A stretch of DNA of 35,632 bases from CAZXYF01 sp964644705 (GTDB taxonomy: Bacteria; Planctomycetota; Brocadiia; SM23-32): contig CAZXYF010000008.1 of assembly GCA_964644705.1 (NCBI GenBank), forward strand, positions 1 to 35,632, read 5' to 3'. Position 1 is the first letter of the stretch. Each line of letters opens with the position of its first letter. The notes beneath the pieces were generated by a model. That model was not told the origin of the DNA and searched no databases. It saw only the letters and a list, made by a program, of their open reading frames with translations. A program made the translations under genes and the position numbers. Shown here one piece after another: positions 9,086 to 15,736 of the stretch.

Positions 9086-9424
9086 TCATCCCACCACGTG
9101 GCTTTTCGGGATTTCTCCGACAAAATCCTCTCCCTCAGGCCACCTGCACACGTACGCCTCCACAAACCAACGGGCAGCGTCCATGGCCACCTCCGGAGGA
9201 TTGAAGCAGGACAGTATAGCTTCAGCCAACAATCGTGCCTGTGGCCCCCGTGACCCCCAGTTGAATTCTCTGCTGCTCTCCGCACAGGAGGGCACTTTCA
9301 GTAACCTGTTGTTGACCCACACCTGATGTGTCCCGGCTTTTCCCTTGATGCTGATAGAACGGCTCCCCCTCAGCGCATCCAATTTCTCTTCGGACGTTTT
9401 CCCGCCAAATATTTTTCTCAGCAT
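9086..9424 (-). CDS. DUF6166-like small protein
   Basis: A 112-residue protein of unknown function. The core motif FNWGSRGPQARLLAEAIL resembles the hallmark of DUF6166 (an FxWGYxGSGPAxLALAIL pattern), followed by the usual second helix and an aromatic/acidic end (WFVEAYVCRW, then EDFVGEI). The start ATG at 9424 is preceded on the minus strand by GAGGAAGGTGG, a good ribosome binding site. No membrane segment or signal peptide is seen. It stands alone between rho and a repeat-rich noncoding stretch, transcribed toward rho. The assignment is by pattern memory, not by a search; DUF6166 members are often on mobile or phage-like DNA, but nothing mobile is seen next to this one. Confidence 0.65.
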   Translation of the reverse strand: MLRKIFGGKTSEEKLDALRGSRSISIKGKAGTHQVWVNNRLLKVPSCAESSREFNWGSRGPQARLLAEAILSCFNPPEVAMDAARWFVEAYVCRWPEGEDFVGEIPKSHVVG

Positions 9425-9499
9425 TCCACCTTCCTCACAAGCAAAATCACTGATTCTCGGCCCACGCTTGGATTAGAAGCTGTTGCATTGGCTCCTTAT

Positions 9500-9719
9500 C
9501 CAGCGACAATAAAGGTCTCATACGCTGCCAGAGACCACCGCCCCCCTGTCCCAATGGAGCCCCTCAACGGGAGGTCCCTGTCCGCTTCCCTTAACGGGAA
9601 TTCCCTGTCCACTCCCCCTCAACGGGAGCTGCCGATCAAATTCCCTCAACGGGATGAACCGGTCTAAAACAACTCAACGCCGGTCAACTAATTTGCCAGC
9701 GACAACAATGGTATCAACG
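9500..9719. repeat. Imperfect direct repeat flanking the tandem array
   Basis: The copies are 9500-9524 and 9696-9719; both begin with CCAGCGACAA and continue with a close match through AAGGTCTCA / AATGGTATCA. They bracket the tandem repeat at 9561-9654. The whole gap 9425-10070 holds these repeats, a candidate promoter at its right end and no supportable gene. Confidence 0.5.
9561..9654. repeat. Four-copy tandem repeat, 27-28 bp period
   Basis: The 12-mer CCCTCAACGGGA occurs at 9561, 9616 and 9643, with a one-base variant CCCTTAACGGGA at 9588; starts are 27, 28 and 27 bases apart. The first two units also share a (G/T)TCCCTGTCC segment in the spacer. The CCC...GGG ends make each 12-mer nearly palindromic. 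The units are too short and the spacers too similar for a CRISPR array. An array of protein-binding sites or a VNTR are both possible. Confidence 0.75.
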
Positions 9720-9915
9720 ACCCAGGCCAGAAGGAATAGGGAAATTCCTTAACTTCCAACTCGATATACCTTACCTGGCATTTCTCAGGGTTACTCCCAC
9801 CTCGGCCCCGAGAACCACAATGACACCAGAGTTCAGAACGAAAAAACACTGAATGCGGCCTAATAATGCTGAGACATATCAGGTTTTTGGCGGTATTTTA
9901 TGGGGAATTCCCTGA

Positions 9916-9943
9916 TTGTAGCCGCAGACAAATGGTATAGAAT
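9916..9943 (+). promoter_or_regulatory. Candidate promoter of the receiver-only regulator
   Basis: TTGTAG (9916-9921) and TAGAAT (9938-9943) are 16 bases apart; the overlapping TGGTATAGA (9933-9941) also fits an extended -10 element. Transcription would begin near 9950, giving a leader of about 120 bases. Confidence 0.35.
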
Positions 9944-10070
9944 GGGAAAAGTGGAGCTGGGCCCCTATGAGCGTACTCCGGACAATCAGGTAATCGATCA
10001 CAGCGGCCAGTTCACCGCATACAATCCATTTTCCAACCATTCTCCAGAGGTCACCATTCAGGGCAAAACC

Positions 10071-10466
10071 ATGGACGAAGCTCAAAACAATTCCGCGATT
10101 CGCGTGCTTCTGGCCGACGACCACGAACTCATGCGCAAAGGGATCACGCAGCTGCTGGAGGATGATCCCTGCATACTCAACGTTGGGGAGGCGCACGACG
10201 GACAGGAAGCCATCGAAATGACCAAAAAATATCGGCCAGATGTCGTACTTATGGATGTCTCCATGCCGGGGATATCCGGCATTGAAGCCACCCGGGAGAT
10301 TAAAGCCTCCATGCCCGAGGTGAGCATTATTGGGCTCTCAATGCATGACATGGACGGTATCTCCGCGAACATGATGGACGCCGGGGCTGACCGATACCTG
10401 ACCAAAGACGGTTCGGTAGAAACTCTCGTGAACACCATCCGTGAGCTGGGTGGATCCACCCCATAA
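10071..10466 (+). CDS. Receiver-only response regulator (NarL/CheY-type REC domain)
   Basis: A 131-residue single REC domain. The acidic pocket is D16-D17 (LLADDHE), the phosphoacceptor is D62 (VLMDVSMPG), the switch Ser is S90 and the conserved lysine is K112 (LTKDG). The sequence is closest in style to the receiver of the NarL-type regulator encoded next on the same strand (LLADDH-x-LMR, DVSMP, GIEATR, GLSMH shared), but it stops about 10 residues after the receiver, so it has no DNA-binding domain. No sensor kinase is nearby. It may act as a phosphate sink, by protein contact, or together with its neighbour. ATG 10071 is the start closest to the domain; the upstream Shine-Dalgarno is weak, and an in-frame upstream extension to 9900 has no family match. 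Confidence 0.85.
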   Translation: MDEAQNNSAIRVLLADDHELMRKGITQLLEDDPCILNVGEAHDGQEAIEMTKKYRPDVVLMDVSMPGISGIEATREIKASMPEVSIIGLSMHDMDGISANMMDAGADRYLTKDGSVETLVNTIRELGGSTP

Positions 10467-10818
10467 AAGCCCTGCTCCCACGTTGATCAAGCGTTTGGCT
10501 GGAGAGACCAGGTACTCACTCCACAAAATAGCGCCCCCCTTACCCTTTCCGAACTCCTGGTTCCCAGTTCGCACCAGAACTGTGCCCTGCCTTGATGTTC
10601 GCCTTTTACATTCAAGCCTGGAACACGCCACATGACGGCTTGCGCCAGCAGTCATTCTGATTAAAAAAGATGGTCTCCGAGACGAACCGTACCGAATTCC
10701 GGGCAAAAATCTCCTGAGATACCTTTAACAATCGCCCCCCGACCTTTCAGGCAACATTGCGGATGACCGCGTTCTGCCCCGTTTGTGCCTCCATACCCCG
10801 GGCATGGGATCGCAAATA
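10467..10818. other. Gap between the two response regulators, nothing recognised
   Basis: About 350 bases without a supportable gene. Short frames on both strands here have no domain resemblance or ribosome binding site. No convincing terminator hairpin was found after the receiver-only gene; the promoter of the next regulator lies at the right end. Confidence 0.5.
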
Positions 10819-10846
10819 TTGACATTGTTACCCCAGATGATATATC
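10819..10846 (+). promoter_or_regulatory. Promoter of the NarL-type regulator
   Basis: A consensus TTGACA (10819-10824) is followed after 16 bases by TATATC (10841-10846). This predicts transcription from about 10853 and a 49-base leader to the ATG at 10902. Confidence 0.5.
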
Positions 10847-10901
10847 ATTTCACTATATTCTGAACAAGTCATTTATCATTACGAATAAGGAACAAACCTG
10901 T

Positions 10902-11555
10902 ATGGACACACGCGTTCTGTTAGCGGACGACCACCAACTGATGCGGCAAGGGCTCCGCTCCCTGGTAGTAAAGACCGACGGCCTCAAAGTTGTAGGCGAA
11001 GCTACTAACGGCCGGGCAGCAGTGGAGAAAGTGAAAGAACTTTCGCCCAATGTTGTAATCATGGATGTGAGCATGCCCGATTTGAACGGTATCGAAGCAA
11101 CCAGGCAGATTTCCGATATTGCCTCCAACACCAAAGTAATCGGATTATCCATGCATTCCGATCGACAATATGTCGGAAAAATGCTTGAGGAGGGAGCGCA
11201 CGGATATCTCCTGAAAGAATGCGCGTTCGAAGAGCTCGAGACGGCCATTAAGACGGTCATGGGCGGGCGCACATATCTCAGCCCCGAGATTGCCGATGTT
11301 GTCATTGAGAACTACGTGCGGGGCATGCCAGCCAAAGATCCTTCCGCATTCACTCAACTTACCCCGCGAGAACGGGAGGTGCTCCAACTCCTCGTCGAAG
11401 GCAAATCCACCCGGAAGGCGGCTAATACGCTGGGGATAAGCGTCAAAACAATCGAAACCCATCGACGTAACATCATGCAGAAACTGGACATCCATAACAT
11501 TGCGGAACTGACCAAATACGCCATTCAGGAAGGCATCACGTCCATCGACACCTGA
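10902..11555 (+). CDS. NarL/FixJ-family response regulator
   Basis: A 217-residue two-domain regulator. The receiver (1-120) has D9-D10, phosphoacceptor D55 in VIMDVSMPD, S83 and K105. A linker (121-148) leads to a LuxR-type helix-turn-helix: LTPREREVLQLLVEGKS, then the recognition helix around VKTIETHRRNIMQKL. It should bind DNA as a phosphorylated dimer and control transcription. The ATG at 10902 follows AAGGA by about 11 bases; the longer frame from 10785 would run across the promoter. No histidine kinase is encoded nearby, so its partner is elsewhere. Its receiver resembles that of the upstream receiver-only protein, which suggests duplication. Confidence 0.92.
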   Translation: MDTRVLLADDHQLMRQGLRSLVVKTDGLKVVGEATNGRAAVEKVKELSPNVVIMDVSMPDLNGIEATRQISDIASNTKVIGLSMHSDRQYVGKMLEEGAHGYLLKECAFEELETAIKTVMGGRTYLSPEIADVVIENYVRGMPAKDPSAFTQLTPREREVLQLLVEGKSTRKAANTLGISVKTIETHRRNIMQKLDIHNIAELTKYAIQEGITSIDT

Positions 11556-11663
11556 TTGAAAACACCTCGGGCGCGAAGCGGATTCACCCTACAGCCGAAT
11601 GAATCGACAATGATGATTTCTTCATTAGATCATGCAGAAAAATCACAACAGGATAAAACTCGT

Positions 11664-11692
11664 TTGTGTTGTTTTTCTGAGGGTGTTATAGT
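11664..11692 (+). promoter_or_regulatory. Promoter of the cold-shock gene
   Basis: TTGTGT (11664-11669) and TATAGT (11687-11692) are 17 bases apart. Transcription from about 11699 would give a leader of about 149 bases before the csp start, in the range known for cold-shock genes such as E. coli cspA. Confidence 0.5.
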
Positions 11693-11701
11693 CTAGCGTT
11701 G

Positions 11702-11813
11702 AAAGGAGTCACATGGCTCCACGACCGTTTCGTGGGTGACTTCTTTGTGCAGGTTTTGCAAGGGCTTGTCCTTACCTGCATATTTTCGGACTCGTCCGCA
11801 CGGTTCAGCGTGC
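11702..11813 (+). promoter_or_regulatory. Structured 5' leader of the cold-shock mRNA
   Basis: Four hairpins follow one another. The first is largest: AAAGGAGTCAC (11702-11712) pairs with GTGACTTCTTT (11736-11746) with a single G-U, enclosing an inner stem CCACGA/TCGTGG. The second pairs TGCAGGT (11748-11754) with ACCTGCA (11774-11780) and holds an inner AAGG/CCTT. The third is CGGA/TCCG (11787-11798) and the fourth GCACG/CGTGC (11798-11813). The csp Shine-Dalgarno GAGG (11837-11840) is left outside. Temperature-dependent refolding is the known behaviour of cspA-type leaders; here it is inferred from position and pairing. Confidence 0.5.
11713..11739 (+). CDS. Possible 8-residue leader peptide in the cold-shock leader
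   Basis: ATG-GCT-CCA-CGA-CCG-TTT-CGT-GGG-TGA encodes MAPRPFRG. It begins 5 bases after AAAGGAG, a good Shine-Dalgarno sequence that is itself locked in the outer stem of the first leader hairpin, and the whole frame lies inside that hairpin. Translation would open the hairpin. It may be a chance frame; no homologue is known to me. Confidence 0.3.
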   Translation: MAPRPFRG

Positions 11814-11847
11814 TGGCGACACTGGTTTTTTTGCGTGAGGATGTGTA

Positions 11848-12057
11848 ATGCCACGAGGAACAGTCAAGTGGTTCAGCAATGAGAAGGGCTACGGTTTTAT
11901 CGAGCCCGAGGACGGCGGAGACGATCTCTTTGTCCATCACAGTGACATTGAGGGATCTGGATACAAAACCCTGGAAGAAGAAGAAGAGGTCGAATTTGAA
12001 ACCGAGTCTGGCCCCAAAGGCCCCCGGGCGACGAATGTCGAGAGGGTCTCGGTCTAA
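11848..12057 (+). CDS. Cold-shock protein (CspA family)
   Basis: A 69-residue single cold-shock domain, an RNA chaperone that binds single-stranded nucleic acid. The opening PRGTVKWFSNEKGYGFIEP contains RNP1 (KGYGFIE) and LFVHHSDI is RNP2, with the basic and aromatic binding residues in place. The second half is unusually acidic (a run of glutamates in LEEEEEVEFETE), in line with other acidic proteins in this window. The start follows GAGG by 7 bases. It is a single-gene unit with its own promoter, long leader and terminator. Confidence 0.95.
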   Translation: MPRGTVKWFSNEKGYGFIEPEDGGDDLFVHHSDIEGSGYKTLEEEEEVEFETESGPKGPRATNVERVSV

Positions 12058-12087
12058 CAAAGTTTTATTCAGTTGAGCTGGTTTATC

Positions 12088-12127
12088 AGAGCGCTGCCGA
12101 GCATACGCCGGTAGCGCTCTTCGTTTA
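12088..12127 (+). terminator. Intrinsic terminator after csp
   Basis: AGAGCGCTGCCG (12088-12099) pairs with CGGTAGCGCTCT (12109-12120) over 12 positions with one G-U, followed by TTCGTTT. The stem is strong and the T tract is interrupted. Confidence 0.7.
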
Positions 12128-12170
12128 AAACTCGATCAATCATTCGAACGCACAGAAAAGGAGCACACTC

Positions 12171-12599
12171 ATGGCAGAAGCACAATCAGGAGACACCGTA
12201 AAAGTTCATTACAAAGGCACGATGGAGGATGGCGAGGTCTTTGACGAATCAAGAGGACGCGAGCCACTGGAATTCACAATCGGCGAGGGTGAAGTTATTC
12301 CCGGTTTCGAGGAGGCCGTCGAAGGCATGAGCCCCGGCGACACCTGCGAGGAAACCATAAAATGCGCAGATGCTTACGGCGAAAAGCGCGATGACCTGGT
12401 CGCTGAAATTGACCGGGGGGAACTGCCCGAGGATATGGACCCCAATGTCGGCCAGCATCTCCAGATGCAGCAGCAAGGCGGTCAGACCCTCAATGTGGTT
12501 GTTGTCGATCAGGACGACGCGTCCATTACCGTTGATGCCAATCACCCCCTGGCCGGACACGATCTCACCTTTGAAATTGAATTGATGGATATTGTCTGA
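12171..12599 (+). CDS. SlyD-like FKBP-type peptidyl-prolyl isomerase
   Basis: A 142-residue cytoplasmic folding helper. The FKBP strands are seen in VKVHYKGTMEDGEVFDES and in GEGEVIPGFEEAVEGMSPGD, interrupted by the insert-in-flap chaperone domain (about residues 65-122), and closed by HPLAGHDLTFEIELMDI, the pattern of SlyD. The metal-binding histidine- and cysteine-rich tail of E. coli SlyD is absent, so a role in nickel delivery is less likely, though a nickel-enzyme candidate (larA-like) is 4.8 kb away. AAAGGAG precedes the ATG. It ends at a strong bidirectional terminator. Confidence 0.92.
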   Translation: MAEAQSGDTVKVHYKGTMEDGEVFDESRGREPLEFTIGEGEVIPGFEEAVEGMSPGDTCEETIKCADAYGEKRDDLVAEIDRGELPEDMDPNVGQHLQMQQQGGQTLNVVVVDQDDASITVDANHPLAGHDLTFEIELMDIV

Positions 12600-12646
12600 A
12601 TTGATTGACGACGGGAAATAGACGCAAAATAGTTCAGCCAAAAACA

Positions 12647-12681
12647 ACAGCAGAACGCATTGAGCGTTCTGCTGTATTTTT
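12647..12681 (+). terminator. Bidirectional terminator between slyD-like and citrate synthase genes
   Basis: A 12-bp perfect stem (ACAGCAGAACGC 12647-12658 with GCGTTCTGCTGT 12664-12675, loop ATTGA) is followed by TATTTTT. On the minus strand it is followed by TGTTTTT, so it can stop both converging transcripts. Confidence 0.88.
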
Positions 12682-12708
12682 AATGTACCGGGGATCTCTC
12701 AACCCAGG

Positions 12709-14100
12709 TTACCGCTCGTCCATGGGAATGTACTCTTGCCCGAAATCCCCCACATAAGTAGCGCGGGGACGGAAAATACGATTGTTCTTCAGATATTCCA
12801 GCACCCGGGCCGTCCAGCCCGCCATCCGGCTAACCGCAAAGGTGGGTGTGAACATCTCCGGCGACAGGCCGAGACAGTAATACACCAATCCCGAATAAAA
12901 GTCAACGTTCGGGAAGATTCCTTTGTCGCGCCCAAAATCGTCGAGAACCGCGTTTTCAAGAGCTTCCGCCGTTTCCAGCAGAGGCACCACGTCACTCCCC
13001 TCGGAGAGGTAACTGGCGAGTGGCCCCAGTACCCGTGCCCGCGGATCATACGTTTTATACACCCGATGGCCAAAGCCCGGAATCTTGCGTTTCTGTTCCC
13101 GGGCTTTTCGGAACCATTCTTCCACATTGTCCTTCGAACCAATTTCTTTGAGCGTGTAAATCACCTGTTCGTTTGCGCCACCATGCAGGGGGCCATTCAA
13201 CGCCGCGATGCCGGCACCAATGGAAAAGTAGATGTCCGAAAGCGTTGATGCCACCACCAGCGCGCCAAACGTGCTGGCGTTCATTCCATGGTCAGCATGA
13301 AGAATCAGCGCAATGTTCATGATCCGTTCTTCAACCGGAGTCGGTTTGCGTCCGGTCATCATGTAGAGATAGTTCGCGGCATGACTCAACTCCGGGTCAG
13401 GATCAATCGGCATTTTCCCCCGGCGTATGCGATAAACGGCCGCAGCCAGGGTGGCCCCGCCGGAGATCAGATGGAGACAGGACTCCACGCTGCAGGAGTT
13501 TTCCGCGTTGGTCATTTTTTCTTTCCGTGCCTGTTCAACCGTATTGAACTCAAAAATGGCGTGTTGTTCACCGGTCGGTTCCGTCTCCATAGGGATGGAA
13601 TCCTCATCCGATGACAACGCTTCCGCCGGATCCGGTTTCCCCTTTTCGGCCTCCACGTCCGTATACTCGCGCCGCATCAAGGCAGTACCCAAGCGCAGCC
13701 CCCCCATGGCGTTCAGATCCTCAACGGGAAACGACATCATGTGCCGCAACACGCGTGGCATGGAACGATAACTCACCATTTTGTCTTCAAACTCTTCGTA
13801 TTCCTCCTCGGTGGGTAGTTCCCCGTGCAACAGGAGATGACAGACTTCCTCGAACGTCGAATGAGCGGCCAGATCAAAAACATCATAACCGCGATAAATG
13901 AGACGGCCCTTCGTGCCGTTCACATATCCGATCTCGCTCTCGCAGGCGATCGCTCCTTCGAGCCCCGGCCCCACCGTGCATTCAATAGGCCAGTCGATAT
14001 TCCGGGTCCAGGGTTCCTCCGGCTCGTCACCGGTTTCCTCCCGAGCACGGTCCCGAGCCTCCAGGATCATCTCCGTAATTTCCTCTGTTTCACTATGCAT
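12709..14100 (-). CDS. gltA: Citrate synthase with acidic insertion
   Basis: A 463-residue enzyme that condenses oxaloacetate and acetyl-CoA, the entry step of the TCA cycle. Family signatures: GRLIYRGYDV (66-74), LILHADHGMNAST (265-277, catalytic His), GPLHGGAN (303-310, catalytic His), PGFGHRVYKTYDPRA (341-355) and the catalytic Asp D400 in NVDFYSG. The start at 14100 has AGGAAGGTGAG just upstream; a longer frame to 14193 lacks support. Two oddities: an acidic N-terminal extension of about 35 residues, and an insertion at about 150-195, rich in Glu/Asp, between REYTDVE and the helix before CLHLISGGATL, where relatives have a short loop. It is monocistronic and convergent with slyD-like. Confidence 0.95.
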   Translation of the reverse strand: MHSETEEITEMILEARDRAREETGDEPEEPWTRNIDWPIECTVGPGLEGAIACESEIGYVNGTKGRLIYRGYDVFDLAAHSTFEEVCHLLLHGELPTEEEYEEFEDKMVSYRSMPRVLRHMMSFPVEDLNAMGGLRLGTALMRREYTDVEAEKGKPDPAEALSSDEDSIPMETEPTGEQHAIFEFNTVEQARKEKMTNAENSCSVESCLHLISGGATLAAAVYRIRRGKMPIDPDPELSHAANYLYMMTGRKPTPVEERIMNIALILHADHGMNASTFGALVVASTLSDIYFSIGAGIAALNGPLHGGANEQVIYTLKEIGSKDNVEEWFRKAREQKRKIPGFGHRVYKTYDPRARVLGPLASYLSEGSDVVPLLETAEALENAVLDDFGRDKGIFPNVDFYSGLVYYCLGLSPEMFTPTFAVSRMAGWTARVLEYLKNNRIFRPRATYVGDFGQEYIPMDER

Positions 14101-14431
14101 AGTGCTCACCTTCCTCTTCAATGATTCATAGCTAAGGCGATTGGTAGAGCCGTTCTCTTCGCACCCATAAAAAACTGCACGCTGCGGAACCATATGACAT
14201 TCACATCACAACCCATCACAGCCCCAACGAATCTTTCAATAGTGGGAACACCGATAAAAACATCACATACGTTCAATAAACTCGGCCTCCCTATCCGACA
14301 GGATTCACCAGGTTCCACACTGCAGACTGCACTTATCCCCTTTTTGCGGTAGAGTGTACAGTCACCGACCTAAAAATACAAGGTCACCAGTCCATTCGAT
14401 CATTAGAAAACAGAGCGAAAGGCATTCCCCA
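14101..14431. promoter_or_regulatory. Divergent control region of citrate synthase and flavoprotein genes
   Basis: This 331-base gap must hold both promoters, but no pair of -35/-10 boxes stands out on either strand. The 7-mer CATCACA occurs three times (14204, 14214 and 14261), the first two exactly one helical turn apart, which could be binding sites for a regulator of citrate synthase. Confidence 0.35.
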
Positions 14432-15535
14432 ATGACGGTACCTCATCTGGTGTTGGTCGGATGTGGTCACGCCCAGCTCCATACGCTCAACAATCTTGAG
14501 CGTTTCATCGACTGCGGATGTGACGTAACGGTCATCAGCGATTCAACATATCATTACTACTCCGGAATGGGCCCTGGTTTGCTCGGGGGGTTGTATGATC
14601 CCGAGGAGATCCGATTCAACGTTAAACGTCTGGCGCTGAAAGCAGGCGCGCGCTTTATCGAACAGGCCGCAGTACGCTGTGACCCACAGTCCCGCCGTCT
14701 GGAATTGACGTCCGGCGATGAAATCGAGTATGACCTCGCATCAATGTGCGTGGGGAGCACAGTGCGTCACAACTATTCTCCCGAACTTCCCGGCGTGCTG
14801 CCAGTCAAGCCAATAACCAACCTTTTGGAAGGGCGCCGGAAACTCAACCGGCTGGCCGAGAAATCGGAACCGCCCAGGCTGGTGGTGGTCGGGGGCGGCC
14901 CGGCGGGCATCGAAATAACCGGTAACTGCGTCGGTCTCGCCTCTCGGGGTTCGTCCCACCAGCATGTGACATTGATCTCACGAAGCCGTCTCCTCTCTGA
15001 TTTCCCGTCAGCAGCCCGAGGGCACGCCATTCGATCACTGGAGCGCCGCGGTGTGCATCTCCTTGAAAATACGCAACTTTTGGATATAGATGCACAGCAC
15101 GCTGTGACGCCCGATAGTAAGCTGGCCTACGATCTCTGTTTTCTCGCACTGGGCGTATCCCCCAGCGCAATTTTTGACAAAAGCGGAATCCCGACCGATT
15201 CCCAGGGCGCCATGCTGGTGGATGCGAATCTTCGCAGCATCCGGTACCCACGCATCTTCGGAGGTGGTGATTGCGTCGCCCTGCGCGGACACCCGTTGCA
15301 AAAAGTAGGAGTACACGCGGTCCATCAGGGTCGCATCCTGCAGCACAATCTGCTGGCAAGCCTGAGGGGCACAGAGTTGAAAAGCTTCATACCCGCCAGA
15401 CATTACATGCTGATTTTCAATATGGGCAACGGCACCGCTATTGCCACGAAATGGGGACTGACCTGGCACGGACGATGCCCCATGCTGGCCAAAGATTGGA
15501 TCGACCGGCGGTTCATGCGTCGGTATCAAGCGTAA
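14432..15535 (+). CDS. FAD/NAD(P)-dependent oxidoreductase, SelD N-terminal-like (TIGR03169 type)
   Basis: A 367-residue two-dinucleotide-fold flavoprotein. The FAD-binding motif is VLVGCGHAQLHTL near the N terminus, the NAD(P) motif is VVVGGGPAGIEI mid-protein and the second FAD motif is IFGGGDCVAL. The segment YYSGMGPGLLGGLYDPEEI closely recalls the oxidoreductase domain that is fused to selenide water dikinase in some bacteria and is otherwise related to type-2 NADH dehydrogenases. No selD is fused or adjacent, so a quinone or other small acceptor is possible. Start ATG 14432 has AAAGG about 10 bases upstream. It is divergent from citrate synthase; a link to respiration is only inferred. 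Confidence 0.8.
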   Translation: MTVPHLVLVGCGHAQLHTLNNLERFIDCGCDVTVISDSTYHYYSGMGPGLLGGLYDPEEIRFNVKRLALKAGARFIEQAAVRCDPQSRRLELTSGDEIEYDLASMCVGSTVRHNYSPELPGVLPVKPITNLLEGRRKLNRLAEKSEPPRLVVVGGGPAGIEITGNCVGLASRGSSHQHVTLISRSRLLSDFPSAARGHAIRSLERRGVHLLENTQLLDIDAQHAVTPDSKLAYDLCFLALGVSPSAIFDKSGIPTDSQGAMLVDANLRSIRYPRIFGGGDCVALRGHPLQKVGVHAVHQGRILQHNLLASLRGTELKSFIPARHYMLIFNMGNGTAIATKWGLTWHGRCPMLAKDWIDRRFMRRYQA

Positions 15536-15569
15536 CTGTTTCCGTGGAAATACGGCGTTCCGTTTCCCT

Positions 15570-15575
15570 TATAAT
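15570..15575 (+). promoter_or_regulatory. TATAAT box upstream of the glycosyltransferase operon
   Basis: A perfect TATAAT lies 162 bases before the glycosyltransferase start, but no good -35 is at the right distance. A palindrome TTTCCGTGGAAA (15539-15550) sits where an activator or repressor would bind. Confidence 0.35.
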
Positions 15576-15736
15576 ACATTCTCGCGCAACATGGATGATT
15601 GCTGGTTTGACCGAGAAGTTTTCTACGTCCAGCAAATCTGATAACTGGATGTTTTCGGCGACATCTCGACAACATCTACGCTGGCAACGCCAACACATAA
15701 ATATCATCAGTCGAGCCCCGTATTCGGAGATCCCGT

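Noticed and set aside
9561..9654. Possible CRISPR array
   Set aside because: Repeats are only 12 bases, spacers resemble one another, and no cas gene is near.
9326..9667. Plus-strand frame of 113 codons across the repeat array
   Set aside because: It lies opposite the better supported DUF6166-like gene and its second half is a translation of the tandem repeat.
9500..9719. Possible replication origin with iterons
   Set aside because: No DnaA-box cluster, no AT-rich unwinding stretch and no dnaA/dnaN/rep gene; one TTATCCA-like match at 9496 is not enough.
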